From Pseudomonas monteilii (GTDB taxonomy: Bacteria; Pseudomonadota; Gammaproteobacteria; Pseudomonadales; Pseudomonadaceae): a stretch of 64,000 nt of DNA. Below the pieces are notes generated by a model. The model made no database searches. It worked only from the letters and a program-made list of their open reading frames with translations, and was not told where the DNA came from. The DNA lies in the NCBI GenBank assembly GCA_001534745.1, contig CP013997.1, forward strand, positions 868,001 to 932,000, given 5' to 3'. Each line of letters starts with the position of its first letter. The first letter of the stretch is position 1. The translations under genes and the position numbers were made by a program. This document shows positions 48,538 to 57,898 of this stretch, in pieces.

Positions 48538-49545
48538 ATGTATTCACGTCTTCTGTTGTGCCTCACCGCGGTCGCGCTGTCCTCGTCTGCCTTTGCCGAT
48601 ACCGTCTGGATGAAGAACGGCGACCGGCTCAGTGGCAAGATCAAAGTGTTCGATGGCGGCAAGCTGCTGCTCGAGACCCCCTATGGGGGTTCCATCGCCC
48701 TGGACTGGAAACAGGTCAAGACGCTGCAGAGCGATCAGGAACTGTTGGTCAAGCAGGACGCCTACACCGGCGAGAAGACCAAGTCGCTCACCGCTGCCGA
48801 TGCCGGCAAGGTCACCCTGGCCAATGGCGAGGCGCCCAAGACCGTGGAACTGGCCTCCATCCAGCAGATCCTCAAGCCCAAGCCGGTGGTGCAGGACCTG
48901 GTGTGGAAGGGTAACGTCGACCTGGCGCTGGACTACAAGCGCGCCGAGAACGACACCGACGACTACGACATCGATTTCAAGACCACCGCGCGACACGGTC
49001 GCTGGCGGCACAGCGCCGAAGGCGAGTACAACCGCGAGACCAAGGATGACGTGACCACCACGGACAACTGGAGCGCCGAGTACGCGCTGGACCGCTTCCT
49101 GACCGACCAGTGGTTCTGGCAGGGGCGCCTGGAGTACAAGCGCGACCATGTGGAAGACCTGGCGCGCCAGCGTACCGTCGGTACCGGCCCGGGCTACCAG
49201 TTCTGGGATGACGAACTGGGGGCGTTCTCGCTGGGCAGCCTGCTCAACCGCACCGACTATGAATACGCCGATGGCGGCAAGGACAACTTCTATTCGGTGG
49301 CGATGAAGTGGGACTACAACCGTTATCTGATTGGCAAGCGCGTCGAATTCTTCACCAATGGTGAGTTGGGCAAGCCGCTGGGCGACGTGGCCGACTACTC
49401 GTTGGACGCCGAGGTCGGGTTGCGCTACAAGGTGACCGAATGGGCGTCACTGAACCTGAAGGCCGAGAAGGATGTGATCAGCGGGACGAGCGGGAGCGAT
49501 CTGGACAAGACGCGGTATACGGCAGGGTTTGGGGTAGCCTGGTAA
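48538..49545 (+). CDS. DUF481 outer-membrane beta-barrel protein (YdiY-like)
   Basis: 335 residues with signal peptide MYSRLLLCLTAVALSSSAFA. The N-terminal 110 residues (TVWMKNGDRLSGKIKVFDGG, ending QQILKPKP) form a small beta domain. The rest is a DUF481 barrel of alternating strands ending in a C-terminal aromatic (GFGVAW), as outer-membrane proteins do. Function unknown; in related species the family responds to acid or salt stress. Confidence 0.82.
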   Translation: MYSRLLLCLTAVALSSSAFADTVWMKNGDRLSGKIKVFDGGKLLLETPYGGSIALDWKQVKTLQSDQELLVKQDAYTGEKTKSLTAADAGKVTLANGEAPKTVELASIQQILKPKPVVQDLVWKGNVDLALDYKRAENDTDDYDIDFKTTARHGRWRHSAEGEYNRETKDDVTTTDNWSAEYALDRFLTDQWFWQGRLEYKRDHVEDLARQRTVGTGPGYQFWDDELGAFSLGSLLNRTDYEYADGGKDNFYSVAMKWDYNRYLIGKRVEFFTNGELGKPLGDVADYSLDAEVGLRYKVTEWASLNLKAEKDVISGTSGSDLDKTRYTAGFGVAW

Positions 49546-49625
49546 GCGGAGAGCGGGCTGCAAGCTGCAGGTGTAGGCGGGGCGGAACCTTTCGTGCCTG
49601 GCCACAGAGCAGGGGGCTGGTTTCA

Positions 49626-49769
49626 TGGGCCCTGCGGGCCCAATCGCGGCCGGTCCGGCGCCCCGGCGGGGGCCGCTCCCACACCCGTAGTGGCACCGGG
49701 GTGAATCAGACAGACGCAATTCCCTCTGTAGGAGCGGCCCCTGTGCCGCGATTGGGCCCGCAGGGCCCA
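49626..49769. repeat. Complete family B REPIN
   Basis: The first 24 bases (49626-49649) and the last 24 (49746-49769) are perfect inverted copies, beginning TGGGCCCTGCGGGCCCAATC and ending GATTGGGCCCGCAGGGCCCA. Inside are GGGGCCGCTCCCACACCCGTAG-like halves (49670-49690 and 49728-49740). It occupies most of the 315-bp gap 49546-49860; the rest is a heptamer repeat. Confidence 0.82.
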
Positions 49770-49819
49770 CAAAATCAGCTCCGCCTGACTCACCCCTTGC
49801 GCCAATCCCAACGCCCCAC

Positions 49820-49847
49820 ACTTGCCACTTGCCACTTGCCACTTGCC
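49820..49847 (+). repeat. Four perfect copies of the heptamer ACTTGCC
   Basis: A simple sequence repeat of unit 7, ending 13 bp before the ATG at 49861. A change in copy number would shift spacing by 7 bp, and any start upstream of it would change frame. Confidence 0.9.
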
Positions 49848-49860
49848 ACGGAACCCGACC

Positions 49861-50592
49861 ATGAGCGCCACCCCCCTGCGCAACGCCCGCGAACTGCTGC
49901 TCAAGGCGTATCAAGGTGTCCTCTCGACGCATTCCAAGGCCATGCCAGGCTTTCCCTTCGGTTCGAGCGTGCCGTACTGCCTGGATGCCCAAGGCCAGCC
50001 GCTGATCCTGATCAGCCGTATCGCCCAGCACACCCACAACCTGCTGGCCGATCCCAAGTGTTCGCTGCTGGTCGGTGAGCGCGATGCAGCGGACGTGCAG
50101 GCCGTAGGGCGCCTGACGGTACTGGCGCAGGCCCGCAAGCTGGAAGAGGCCGAGGCGCTGGACCTCGCTGCCCAGCGCTATTACCGCTACTTCCCGGAAT
50201 CGGCCGGGTATCACCAGGCGCATGCGTTCGACTTCTGGGTCCTCGAGCCCGTCCGGCATCGCTACATCGGTGGGTTCGGCGCCATCCACTGGCTCGATCA
50301 GGTCACCCTGGCCAATCCCTTCGCCGGCGCCGTCGAGACCCGCATGCTCGAGCACATGAACAGCGACCACGCCGACGCGCTCGCCCATTATGTCCGTCTG
50401 GCCGGCCTGCCTGACACGGCGCCCGCGTGCCTGGTCGGGTTGGACAGCGAAGGGCTGCACCTGCGGATCGGGCATTCAGTGTACTGGCTGCCGTTTCCTA
50501 CGCTTTGCAACACGCCGACACAAGTGCGCGAGGCCTTGGTGTGCCTGGCCCGCGCCTCCCATTGGCCGACCGCTCAGAAGGTCGCGGGTTGA
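49861..50592 (+). CDS. HugZ-like/pyridoxamine-phosphate-oxidase-fold protein
   Basis: 243 residues from ATG 49861 (MSATPLRNARELLLKAYQG). The N-terminal split-barrel has GFPFGSSVPYCLDAQGQPLILIS and HTHNLLADPKCSLLVGE. The C-terminal DUF2470 part has MLEHMNSDHADALAHY. This two-domain layout is that of HugZ-type haem oxygenases and related flavin-like proteins; whether it degrades haem cannot be read. The ribosome-binding region (CGGAACC) is weak and the heptamer repeat lies directly upstream. Confidence 0.75.
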   Translation: MSATPLRNARELLLKAYQGVLSTHSKAMPGFPFGSSVPYCLDAQGQPLILISRIAQHTHNLLADPKCSLLVGERDAADVQAVGRLTVLAQARKLEEAEALDLAAQRYYRYFPESAGYHQAHAFDFWVLEPVRHRYIGGFGAIHWLDQVTLANPFAGAVETRMLEHMNSDHADALAHYVRLAGLPDTAPACLVGLDSEGLHLRIGHSVYWLPFPTLCNTPTQVREALVCLARASHWPTAQKVAG

Positions 50593-50657
50593 AATAACGA
50601 CTGATTGCATCCATTTGGAGTCTTACTGGAAGGCTGTCTTCCGCAGAGGATCCCTTG

Positions 50658-51119
50658 ATGCGTGTTTTTCTCCTGCTGTTCCTGATTTTCCCGGTGCTGG
50701 AGCTGTTCGTCTTCGTCAGAGTCAGCGCCGCCATCGGCTTTTTCCCGGCCTTGCTGCTGATCATCGCCGGGTCGGCGCTGGGCCTGGTGGTGATGCGTCT
50801 GGCGGGTCTGGCCACGGCGCTGCGCGCCCGTGAGAGCATCCAGCGCGGCGAGCTGCCGGCCGAAGACATGTTCCAGGGCCTGATGATGGCGCTGGGCGGC
50901 GGTCTGCTGCTGATCCCTGGCTTCATCAGCGATGTGCTCGGCGTGCTGTGCCTGATGCCGTTCAGCCGTCGCCTGATCGCCCGCAAGCTGCGCGAGCGCG
51001 CCGAGGCCCAGACCCTGCGCCAGCGTGCGTTCAACGACGACCCGCTGGCCGGCCGTCCTCAGCAGCCTGGCCACCGTCCGAACGTCATCGAAGGCGAGTA
51101 CCAGCGACGCGATCAGTGA
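50658..51119 (+). CDS. fxsA: FxsA family membrane protein
   Basis: 153 residues from ATG 50658, preceded by AGAGGA; a TTG at 50655 is less likely. Membrane segments MRVFLLLFLIFPVLELFVFV, FFPALLLIIAGSALGLVVM and LGGGLLLIPGFISDVLGVL match FxsA, an inner-membrane protein that titrates phage exclusion factor PifA in E. coli; its normal role is unknown. Position just before groES is conserved. Confidence 0.92.
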   Translation: MRVFLLLFLIFPVLELFVFVRVSAAIGFFPALLLIIAGSALGLVVMRLAGLATALRARESIQRGELPAEDMFQGLMMALGGGLLLIPGFISDVLGVLCLMPFSRRLIARKLRERAEAQTLRQRAFNDDPLAGRPQQPGHRPNVIEGEYQRRDQ

Positions 51120-51143
51120 TCGAATCGTTCATGCCCCTCCACG

Positions 51144-51163
51144 ACGGCCCCGAAAGGGGCCGT
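51144..51163 (+). terminator. Hairpin terminator after fxsA
   Basis: ACGGCCCC and GGGGCCGT around a GAAA tetraloop, with only a short T-run after. Likely separates fxsA from groES. Confidence 0.6.
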
Positions 51164-51210
51164 TTGCGTAGGCGGGTGATCACGGTGCGAAAAAAATTCC
51201 AGAGCACACC

Positions 51211-51238
51211 CTTGTAATCGAAGTCGGCGACCTCATGT
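51211..51238 (+). promoter_or_regulatory. Heat-shock (sigma-32) promoter of groESL
   Basis: CTTGTAA (51211-51217), 13 bp, CCTCATGT (51231-51238), close to the sigma-32 consensus CTTGAAA / CCCCATNT. The leader to groES is then about 140 nt. No CIRCE palindrome is seen. Confidence 0.7.
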
Positions 51239-51388
51239 TGGAGTCACCGCAAGGTTTCTGGCGCCGCTGGCGCCGGACATAACTTCGGTGACCTGCCCAG
51301 GGCGGGTCACCTCCGGCCACGCCGGACCGTATCAAACCCGCCGGTGTCGACACCGGCCGATGAAAACCACAATTGGGAGAGATCGACA

Positions 51389-51682
51389 ATGAAGCTTCGT
51401 CCTCTGCATGACCGCGTCGTCATCCGTCGCAGCGAAGAAGAATCGAAAACCGCTGGCGGTATCGTCCTGCCGGGTTCGGCCGCTGAAAAACCAAACCGTG
51501 GCGAGATCGTCGCCGTCGGTACCGGTCGTGTGCTCGACAGCGGTGAAGTGCGTGCGCTGGCCGTGAAAGTGGGTGACAAGGTCGTGTTCGGCCCGTACTC
51601 GGGCAGCAACACCGTGAAGGTCGACGGTGAGGACCTGCTGGTGATGAGCGAGAACGAAATCCTCGCCGTCATCGAAGCTTGA
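51389..51682 (+). CDS. groES: Co-chaperonin GroES
   Basis: 97 residues from ATG 51389 ([18 protein letters not shown]) after GGGAGAG. The mobile loop region [18 protein letters not shown] is complete. GroES caps GroEL as a heptamer to enclose folding proteins. 45 bp separate it from groEL; both are expected to respond to heat through the upstream promoter. Confidence 0.98.
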   Translation: MKLRPLHDRVVIRRSEEESKTAGGIVLPGSAAEKPNRGEIVAVGTGRVLDSGEVRALAVKVGDKVVFGPYSGSNTVKVDGEDLLVMSENEILAVIEA

Positions 51683-51721
51683 TTCCCCGGTTTCCGGTAA
51701 CCCCAGCATTTTAAGGATTGA

Positions 51722-53371
<1,650 letters not shown>

Positions 53372-53453
53372 CAGCCGACCGGCCTGCATGACCCCCATGG
53401 GTCACACCCTGTAGCAGCGTCTGTACGAGTTCGACTACGCAGGTGAGCCCCTC

Positions 53454-53491
53454 AAAAATCCGGCATCAGTCTTCTGATGCCGGATTTTTTT
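53454..53491 (+). terminator. Rho-independent terminator after groEL
   Basis: Stem AAAAATCCGGCATCAG/CTGATGCCGGATTTTT with a 4-nt loop, ending in seven Ts. Confidence 0.95.
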
Positions 53492-53594
53492 ATGTGATTC
53501 CATTTCTTTACCAACGGTTGCCGTGAAAAGCATCAGGTCTCGGGCAGGTTTAAAGTAATCAGGTTCCAGGCTTGCAAGCGCTTAGGAGGCAACC

Positions 53595-53996
53595 ATGAGA
53601 TACCCCATCTGCATCGAGTGGGGCGACGAACACACCGCCATCGGTATTCAGGTTCCTGATATTCCGGGAGCGGTGACGGCAGGAGATACGTTCGAAGAAG
53701 CGTATGCGGCGGCGGTTGAGGTGGCCCATATGATGCTGGAGGACATTGCAGCTTCTGGTCGGGCCATACCCATGCTCTCCGATGCGTCTGTCCATCGGAA
53801 CGATCCTGAGTGGGCGGACATGGGTTGGGGCCTGTTGGACATCGACATCGCGCCGTACTTGGGCAAGACCGAAAAGGTCAACGTCACACTGCCAGGAATG
53901 GTTATTCAACGAATCGATCAGTACGTACGCGACCATAATGTCAAAAGTCGCTCCTCCTTTCTGGCCGATGCAGCCCTGGAGAAACTGAGTCGATGA
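53595..53996 (+). CDS. HicB-type antitoxin without a HicA partner
   Basis: 133 residues. The N-terminal degraded-RNase-H fold of HicB is seen in MRYPICIEWGDEHTAIGIQV and VPDIPGAVTAGDTFEEAYAAA; the C-terminal part (KVNVTLPGMVIQRIDQYVRD, SRSSFLADAALEKL) is a ribbon-helix-helix DNA-binding domain. A strong AGGAGG sits upstream. HicA toxins are 60-80 residues and normally directly next to hicB; the 103 bp before and 138 bp after hold none. It may act as a lone regulator or neutralise a distant HicA. Confidence 0.85.
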   Translation: MRYPICIEWGDEHTAIGIQVPDIPGAVTAGDTFEEAYAAAVEVAHMMLEDIAASGRAIPMLSDASVHRNDPEWADMGWGLLDIDIAPYLGKTEKVNVTLPGMVIQRIDQYVRDHNVKSRSSFLADAALEKLSR

Positions 53997-54134
53997 GTCG
54001 GTAGCGGGGCACGCGCTTCGGCCTCCTCATGCGTCTCTCGCAAGGCTTTCTGTCCATGCAGCTTGAAGCCCTTCCCGTGATGCCCGTAAGCTGCGCCTGC
54101 CGCGCAGACCCACGAGCGCCGCACAGGAGACCCG

Positions 54135-54818
54135 ATGCGCATCTTATTGGTTGAAGACAACCGCGACATTCTCGCCAACCTGGCCGACTACCTCGGCATG
54201 AAGGGTTACACCGTCGACTGCGCCCAGGACGGCCTGTCCGGGCTGCATCTGGCGGCCACGGAGCATTACGACCTGATCGTGCTCGACATCATGCTGCCGG
54301 GGATCGACGGCTACACCCTGTGCAAGCGCCTGCGCGAGGATGCACGGCGTGACACGCCGGTGATCATGCTCACCGCCCGCGACCAGCTCGACGACCGCCT
54401 GCAGGGCTTCCGTTCCGGTGCCGACGACTACCTGCTCAAGCCCTTCGCGCTGTCGGAGCTGGCCGCGCGCATCGAGGCGGTCCTGCGTCGCGCCCAGGGT
54501 GGTGGACGACGTGTACTGCAGGTCGCCGACCTCACCTACGACCTGGACACGCTGGAGGTCAGCCGCGAGGGCCGGCCGCTCAAGCTCAACCCGGTCGGTC
54601 TCAAGCTGCTGGCGGTGCTGATGCAGAAGAGCCCGCACGTGCTGCGCCGCGAGGTCCTGGAAGAAACCCTGTGGGGCGACGACTGCCCGGACAGCGACAG
54701 CCTGCGCAGCCACGTGCACCAGCTGCGCCAGGTCATCGACAAACCGTTCGACCGCCCGCTGCTGCACACCGTCCATGGCGTCGGCTATCGCCTCGCCGAG
54801 GGTCGTGATGGAGTTTAG
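54135..54818 (+). CDS. colR: Response regulator ColR
   Basis: 227 residues, OmpR family. The receiver has the phospho-acceptor D51 in LIVLDIMLPGIDG and K in DDYLLKPFALSELAARIEAVLRR; the DNA-binding winged helix ends VHGVGYRLAEG. The sequence and neighbours (colS, methyltransferase, inaA) fit ColR of P. putida, which protects the membrane against metals and phenol. A perfect ColR motif lies downstream at 56160-56175. The stop overlaps colS by 11 bp. Confidence 0.9.
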   Translation: MRILLVEDNRDILANLADYLGMKGYTVDCAQDGLSGLHLAATEHYDLIVLDIMLPGIDGYTLCKRLREDARRDTPVIMLTARDQLDDRLQGFRSGADDYLLKPFALSELAARIEAVLRRAQGGGRRVLQVADLTYDLDTLEVSREGRPLKLNPVGLKLLAVLMQKSPHVLRREVLEETLWGDDCPDSDSLRSHVHQLRQVIDKPFDRPLLHTVHGVGYRLAEGRDGV

Positions 54819-56136
54819 ACAGAGCCTTGCCCAGCGCATCATCATCGCCTTCGCCTTGATGAGCGCCCTGGTCGCCGGCGCCTTCGCCTTCGGCATCGTC
54901 GCCACCGTGCACTTGGTCGAGGAACGGCTGATCTCGGCGGTGCTCGGTGGCGACCTGCAGCGGCTGTTGCGCATGGACAGCATCAGCGACTGGAGCCACC
55001 GGCCGCGCCCGGACCAGCTGTTCTATTTCAGCGATGGCCGTGACGACTTCGCCTTGCCCAAGGACCTGCATCACCTGACGCCCGGTTTCCACGAAGTGTT
55101 CCGCGACCAGCTCTCCTATCACGCCATGGTCGAGATCGTCGACGGCCGCCACTACGTGCTGCTGCAGGACCAGAGCGACTTCGAAGAGCGCGAGCGGGTG
55201 CTGTTCGCTGTGGTGGTGGTCGGCTTCGTGCTGAGCCTGGCGCTGGCGACGTTCCTGGGCTGGGTGCTGGCGCGACGGGTCATGGCGCCGGTCATCCGCC
55301 TGGCGCGCCAGGTGCGCCACCGCGACCAGCTGCTGGGCCTGGCACCGCCCCTGGCGCCGGACTACGCCGCCGACGAGGTGGGGCAGCTGGCCGTGGCCTT
55401 CGACGACACCCTGGGGCGTCTGCGCGATGCACTGACGCGCGAGCGGTTGTTCACCAGCGACGTCAGCCACGAACTGCGCACGCCGCTGATGGTGCTGGCC
55501 ACCTCCTGTGAACTGCTGCAAGAGAACCCCGCACTGGACAGCCGTGCCCGCAACCAGGTCGAGCGGATCGCCCGGGCCACCGAGGAGATGCGCGAGCTGG
55601 TTAAGACTTTCCTGATGCTGGCCAGGGCCCAGCGCGATGAAGGCGCGGTGGCCTCCCGCGCGTCGTTGCGGGAAGTGGCGGACGACCTGATCGGCGTCTG
55701 GCGCGACACCATCGAGCAGAAAGGCCTGACCCTGCACTACGAGGGCCGCGCCCATGCCGGTTCGGTGCTCTACAACGCGACCTTCCTGCAATCGGTGATG
55801 GGCAACCTGCTGCGCAATGCCGCGCACTACACCGACCATGGCTACATTCGCCTGACCCTGGAAACCGACGGCTTCAGCGTCGAAGACAGTGGCGTGGGCA
55901 TTCCCGAAGAGCAGCGCGAAGCCATGTTCCGGCCCTTCGTGCGCGGTGACGAGCGCCGGGGGGAAGGGCTGGGCCTGGGGCTGTCGCTGGTCCAGCGGAT
56001 CTGCGACGACCAGGGCTGGCAGGTGACGCTGACGACGACGTTGCCCCATGGCTGTCGCTTCCAGGTCAGCCTGGCGCCCGGCAAGACTGTGGGCACCGTG
56101 CCGGTGACCGTGTCCCCCGAAGATGACCCGTCGTGA
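54808..56136 (+). CDS. colS: Sensor histidine kinase ColS
   Basis: 442 residues from ATG 54808. TM1 about 15-35 and TM2 about 132-155 flank a ~95-residue periplasmic sensor. That loop has E126-x-x-E129 (EERE), the ExxE motif by which ColS senses iron and zinc, plus H105, E96 and D57. HAMP-like linker, then H-box FTSDVSHELRTPLM with H221, N box (NLLRNAAHY) and GEGLGLGLSLVQRI. It phosphorylates ColR when external Zn, Fe, Mn or Cd is high. Confidence 0.9.
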   Translation: MEFRQSLAQRIIIAFALMSALVAGAFAFGIVATVHLVEERLISAVLGGDLQRLLRMDSISDWSHRPRPDQLFYFSDGRDDFALPKDLHHLTPGFHEVFRDQLSYHAMVEIVDGRHYVLLQDQSDFEERERVLFAVVVVGFVLSLALATFLGWVLARRVMAPVIRLARQVRHRDQLLGLAPPLAPDYAADEVGQLAVAFDDTLGRLRDALTRERLFTSDVSHELRTPLMVLATSCELLQENPALDSRARNQVERIARATEEMRELVKTFLMLARAQRDEGAVASRASLREVADDLIGVWRDTIEQKGLTLHYEGRAHAGSVLYNATFLQSVMGNLLRNAAHYTDHGYIRLTLETDGFSVEDSGVGIPEEQREAMFRPFVRGDERRGEGLGLGLSLVQRICDDQGWQVTLTTTLPHGCRFQVSLAPGKTVGTVPVTVSPEDDPS

Positions 56137-56159
56137 ACCGTTGGAGCAGCCCGAAAGCA

Positions 56160-56175
56160 CCGACGGTTTTTTCAC
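56160..56175 (+). promoter_or_regulatory. ColR-binding site
   Basis: CCGACGGTTTTTTCAC agrees at every position with the ColR consensus YYNASNNYTTTTTCAC described for P. putida (recalled). It lies 65 bp before the methyltransferase start, so ColR should activate the orf222-inaA genes. Confidence 0.8.
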
Positions 56176-56239
56176 ATCGAGGTGACCGGATGCCAACGTT
56201 CGCCTGCTTAAGGTGGCGCACCTTCTCCGGAGATGCGCG

Positions 56240-56920
56240 ATGCACGACCCCATCAAGCTTGAGTTTTCCGAAAAATACGATTGGGAACACGCCCAGACCT
56301 ACCTGCACAAGCATCAGGACAGCCTGGCCCGCAAGCTCTCGCACCAGCGTGACGAGCAGATGGCCAGGCGCGCCCTGGCCTTGGCAGGCGATCCTGGGCT
56401 GGTGCTCGACGTCCCCAGCGGGGCCGGACGCTTCTGGCCGCTGCTGGCCGAGAAGCCCAACCGTGTGATCATTGGCGCCGACTATTCGGCGGCCATGCTG
56501 GACACCGCGTGCGCCGCCCAGCCGCCCGAGGTGGTGGCCCGGGTCAAACCGTTGCAGACGTCCGCGTTCGCCCTGGACCTGCCGGACAATGCCGTCGACA
56601 GCATCTTCTGCATGCGGTTGTTTCACCATGTAGGCCAGGCCGCACACCGGCGGGCCTTGTTGCAAGAATTCAAGCGCGTCAGTCGCGACAGCGTGATCCT
56701 GTCGCTGTGGGTGGATGGCAATTTCAAGGCGTGGCGGCGCAAGCGGCTCGAAGCGCGGCGCCAGGCCGACCGCCAGGACGACCGGTATCAGAACCGCTAT
56801 GTGCTGCCTGCCAAGGTGGTCGAGGCGGAGTTCGCTGCCGCTGGCTTCGCCATCCAGGAGCGTCTGGACTTTCTGCCGTTCTATGCGATGTGGCGCGTTT
56901 ATCTATTGAGAAAGAGGTAG
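56240..56920 (+). CDS. SAM-dependent methyltransferase (orf222 homologue)
   Basis: 226 residues from ATG 56240 (MHDPIKLEFSEKYDWEHAQ), with GGAG upstream. Class I methyltransferase fold: motif I is VLDVPSGAGRFWPLL, motif II region VIIGADYSAAMLD, and DNAVDSIFCMRLFHH for motif IV. In P. putida the homologue downstream of colRS is ColR-activated; the substrate is unknown, perhaps an envelope lipid or LPS component. inaA follows 5 bp later. Confidence 0.85.
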   Translation: MHDPIKLEFSEKYDWEHAQTYLHKHQDSLARKLSHQRDEQMARRALALAGDPGLVLDVPSGAGRFWPLLAEKPNRVIIGADYSAAMLDTACAAQPPEVVARVKPLQTSAFALDLPDNAVDSIFCMRLFHHVGQAAHRRALLQEFKRVSRDSVILSLWVDGNFKAWRRKRLEARRQADRQDDRYQNRYVLPAKVVEAEFAAAGFAIQERLDFLPFYAMWRVYLLRKR

Positions 56921-56925
56921 TGACG

Positions 56926-57624
56926 ATGGCAGTAGCCCACGGGGCATCCCGACAGTTCGAGTTCTACTGGCAACAGCAGGGCGAATGGGTCGAGGAGCCC
57001 AACCAGCGTCGTGGCGGCGAGAGCGGTGTACAGCGCCTGCGCGACGAACAGGGGCAGACGCTGTATGCCAAGCGTCAGATCGGCCATGTGTACCGTACCC
57101 TGCTGCACCCGTTCGGGCGCCCCACGGTGCTGCGCGAACTCGACGCCCTGCGCAGTTGCCAGGCCCTGGGCGTGCGGGTGCCGGACATCGTGTTCTGCGG
57201 CGTGGAGCGCGACGTCGAACGGCAGTGGCGGGCGCTGTTGGTGAGCAAGGCCCTCGAGGGCTTCGTCGACCTCGATACCTGGCATGCCCAGGGTGCACGT
57301 CAGCAATACGAACAGGCCGTGCACGACGCCATGCTCCGGGAGCTGGCCGTGAACCTGGCGCGTCTGCACCAGGGGCACCGGCAACACGGCTGCCTCTACG
57401 GCAAGCATGTGTTCGTCCGCGTGACAGGCGAGGGCGCCCAGGCCACGGTGGAGGTGGCGTTGCTGGACCTGGAGAAAAGCCGCACGCGGCTGAGCCGTCA
57501 GCGTGCAGCAGGCAACGACCTGCGTCAGCTGAAGCGCCATTCGTCACTCACCGAAGCAGAATGGCAAAAGCTGCTCTACTTTTATCGAGAAGCGTTTGGC
57601 AGCGCTATCAAAGGGTTAGGGTAA
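56926..57624 (+). CDS. inaA: InaA/lipopolysaccharide-kinase family protein
   Basis: 232 residues from ATG 56926 (MAVAHGASRQFEFYWQQQG). Kinase-like fold of the WaaP/Kdo kinase group: YAKRQIGHVYRTL supplies the ATP-binding Lys, LARLHQGHRQHGCLYGKHVFV the catalytic-loop region and VALLDLEKSRTRLS a DxE metal motif. Probably phosphorylates LPS core sugar or a related lipid; activity is unproven. Partner of the methyltransferase gene in the ColR regulon; its TAA overlaps the next ATG. Confidence 0.85.
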   Translation: MAVAHGASRQFEFYWQQQGEWVEEPNQRRGGESGVQRLRDEQGQTLYAKRQIGHVYRTLLHPFGRPTVLRELDALRSCQALGVRVPDIVFCGVERDVERQWRALLVSKALEGFVDLDTWHAQGARQQYEQAVHDAMLRELAVNLARLHQGHRQHGCLYGKHVFVRVTGEGAQATVEVALLDLEKSRTRLSRQRAAGNDLRQLKRHSSLTEAEWQKLLYFYREAFGSAIKGLG

Positions 57625-57839
57625 TGAAACTAGAAATAGCACGAGCTTTGTTTCTGGTGGCCGCGTTGGTGGTCACCACGGCAGCCGCCGCGGCCTGGCA
57701 CGAGCCTCGACCGCAGGTGCTGAGCACACCGCAGTGCCTGGTGCCCCGCGAAGCCAAGGTCCACATCGCCGCCGAGCCGGATCAGGACCTGCTGCTGTTC
57801 TTGTTCGGCATGCGCCAGGGATTGCGCGCCGGGGGCTAG
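57624..57839 (+). CDS. Small membrane or secreted peptide coupled to inaA
   Basis: 71 residues. The inaA stop and this ATG overlap (TAATG), and coding quality continues. The N-terminus MKLEIARALFLVAALVVTTA is a signal peptide or single membrane segment; the mature part has one Cys (STPQCLVPREAKVHIA) and ends RQGLRAGG. I recognise no family. Its place in the ColR-controlled row suggests an envelope role. Convergent with the DUF1513 gene 59 bp away. Confidence 0.6.
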   Translation: MKLEIARALFLVAALVVTTAAAAAWHEPRPQVLSTPQCLVPREAKVHIAAEPDQDLLLFLFGMRQGLRAGG

Positions 57840-57898
57840 CCCCTGGCCCTCGGCAGGACAGACGGGACCTGGGCAGGCCCCGTGTTCACTGCCCGCCG

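Noticed and set aside
51120..51388. CIRCE operator before groES
   Set aside because: No 9-9-9 inverted repeat; a sigma-32-type promoter explains the region better.
53494..53594. A hicA gene upstream of hicB
   Set aside because: Only about 100 bp with stops in all useful frames and no HicA-like sequence.
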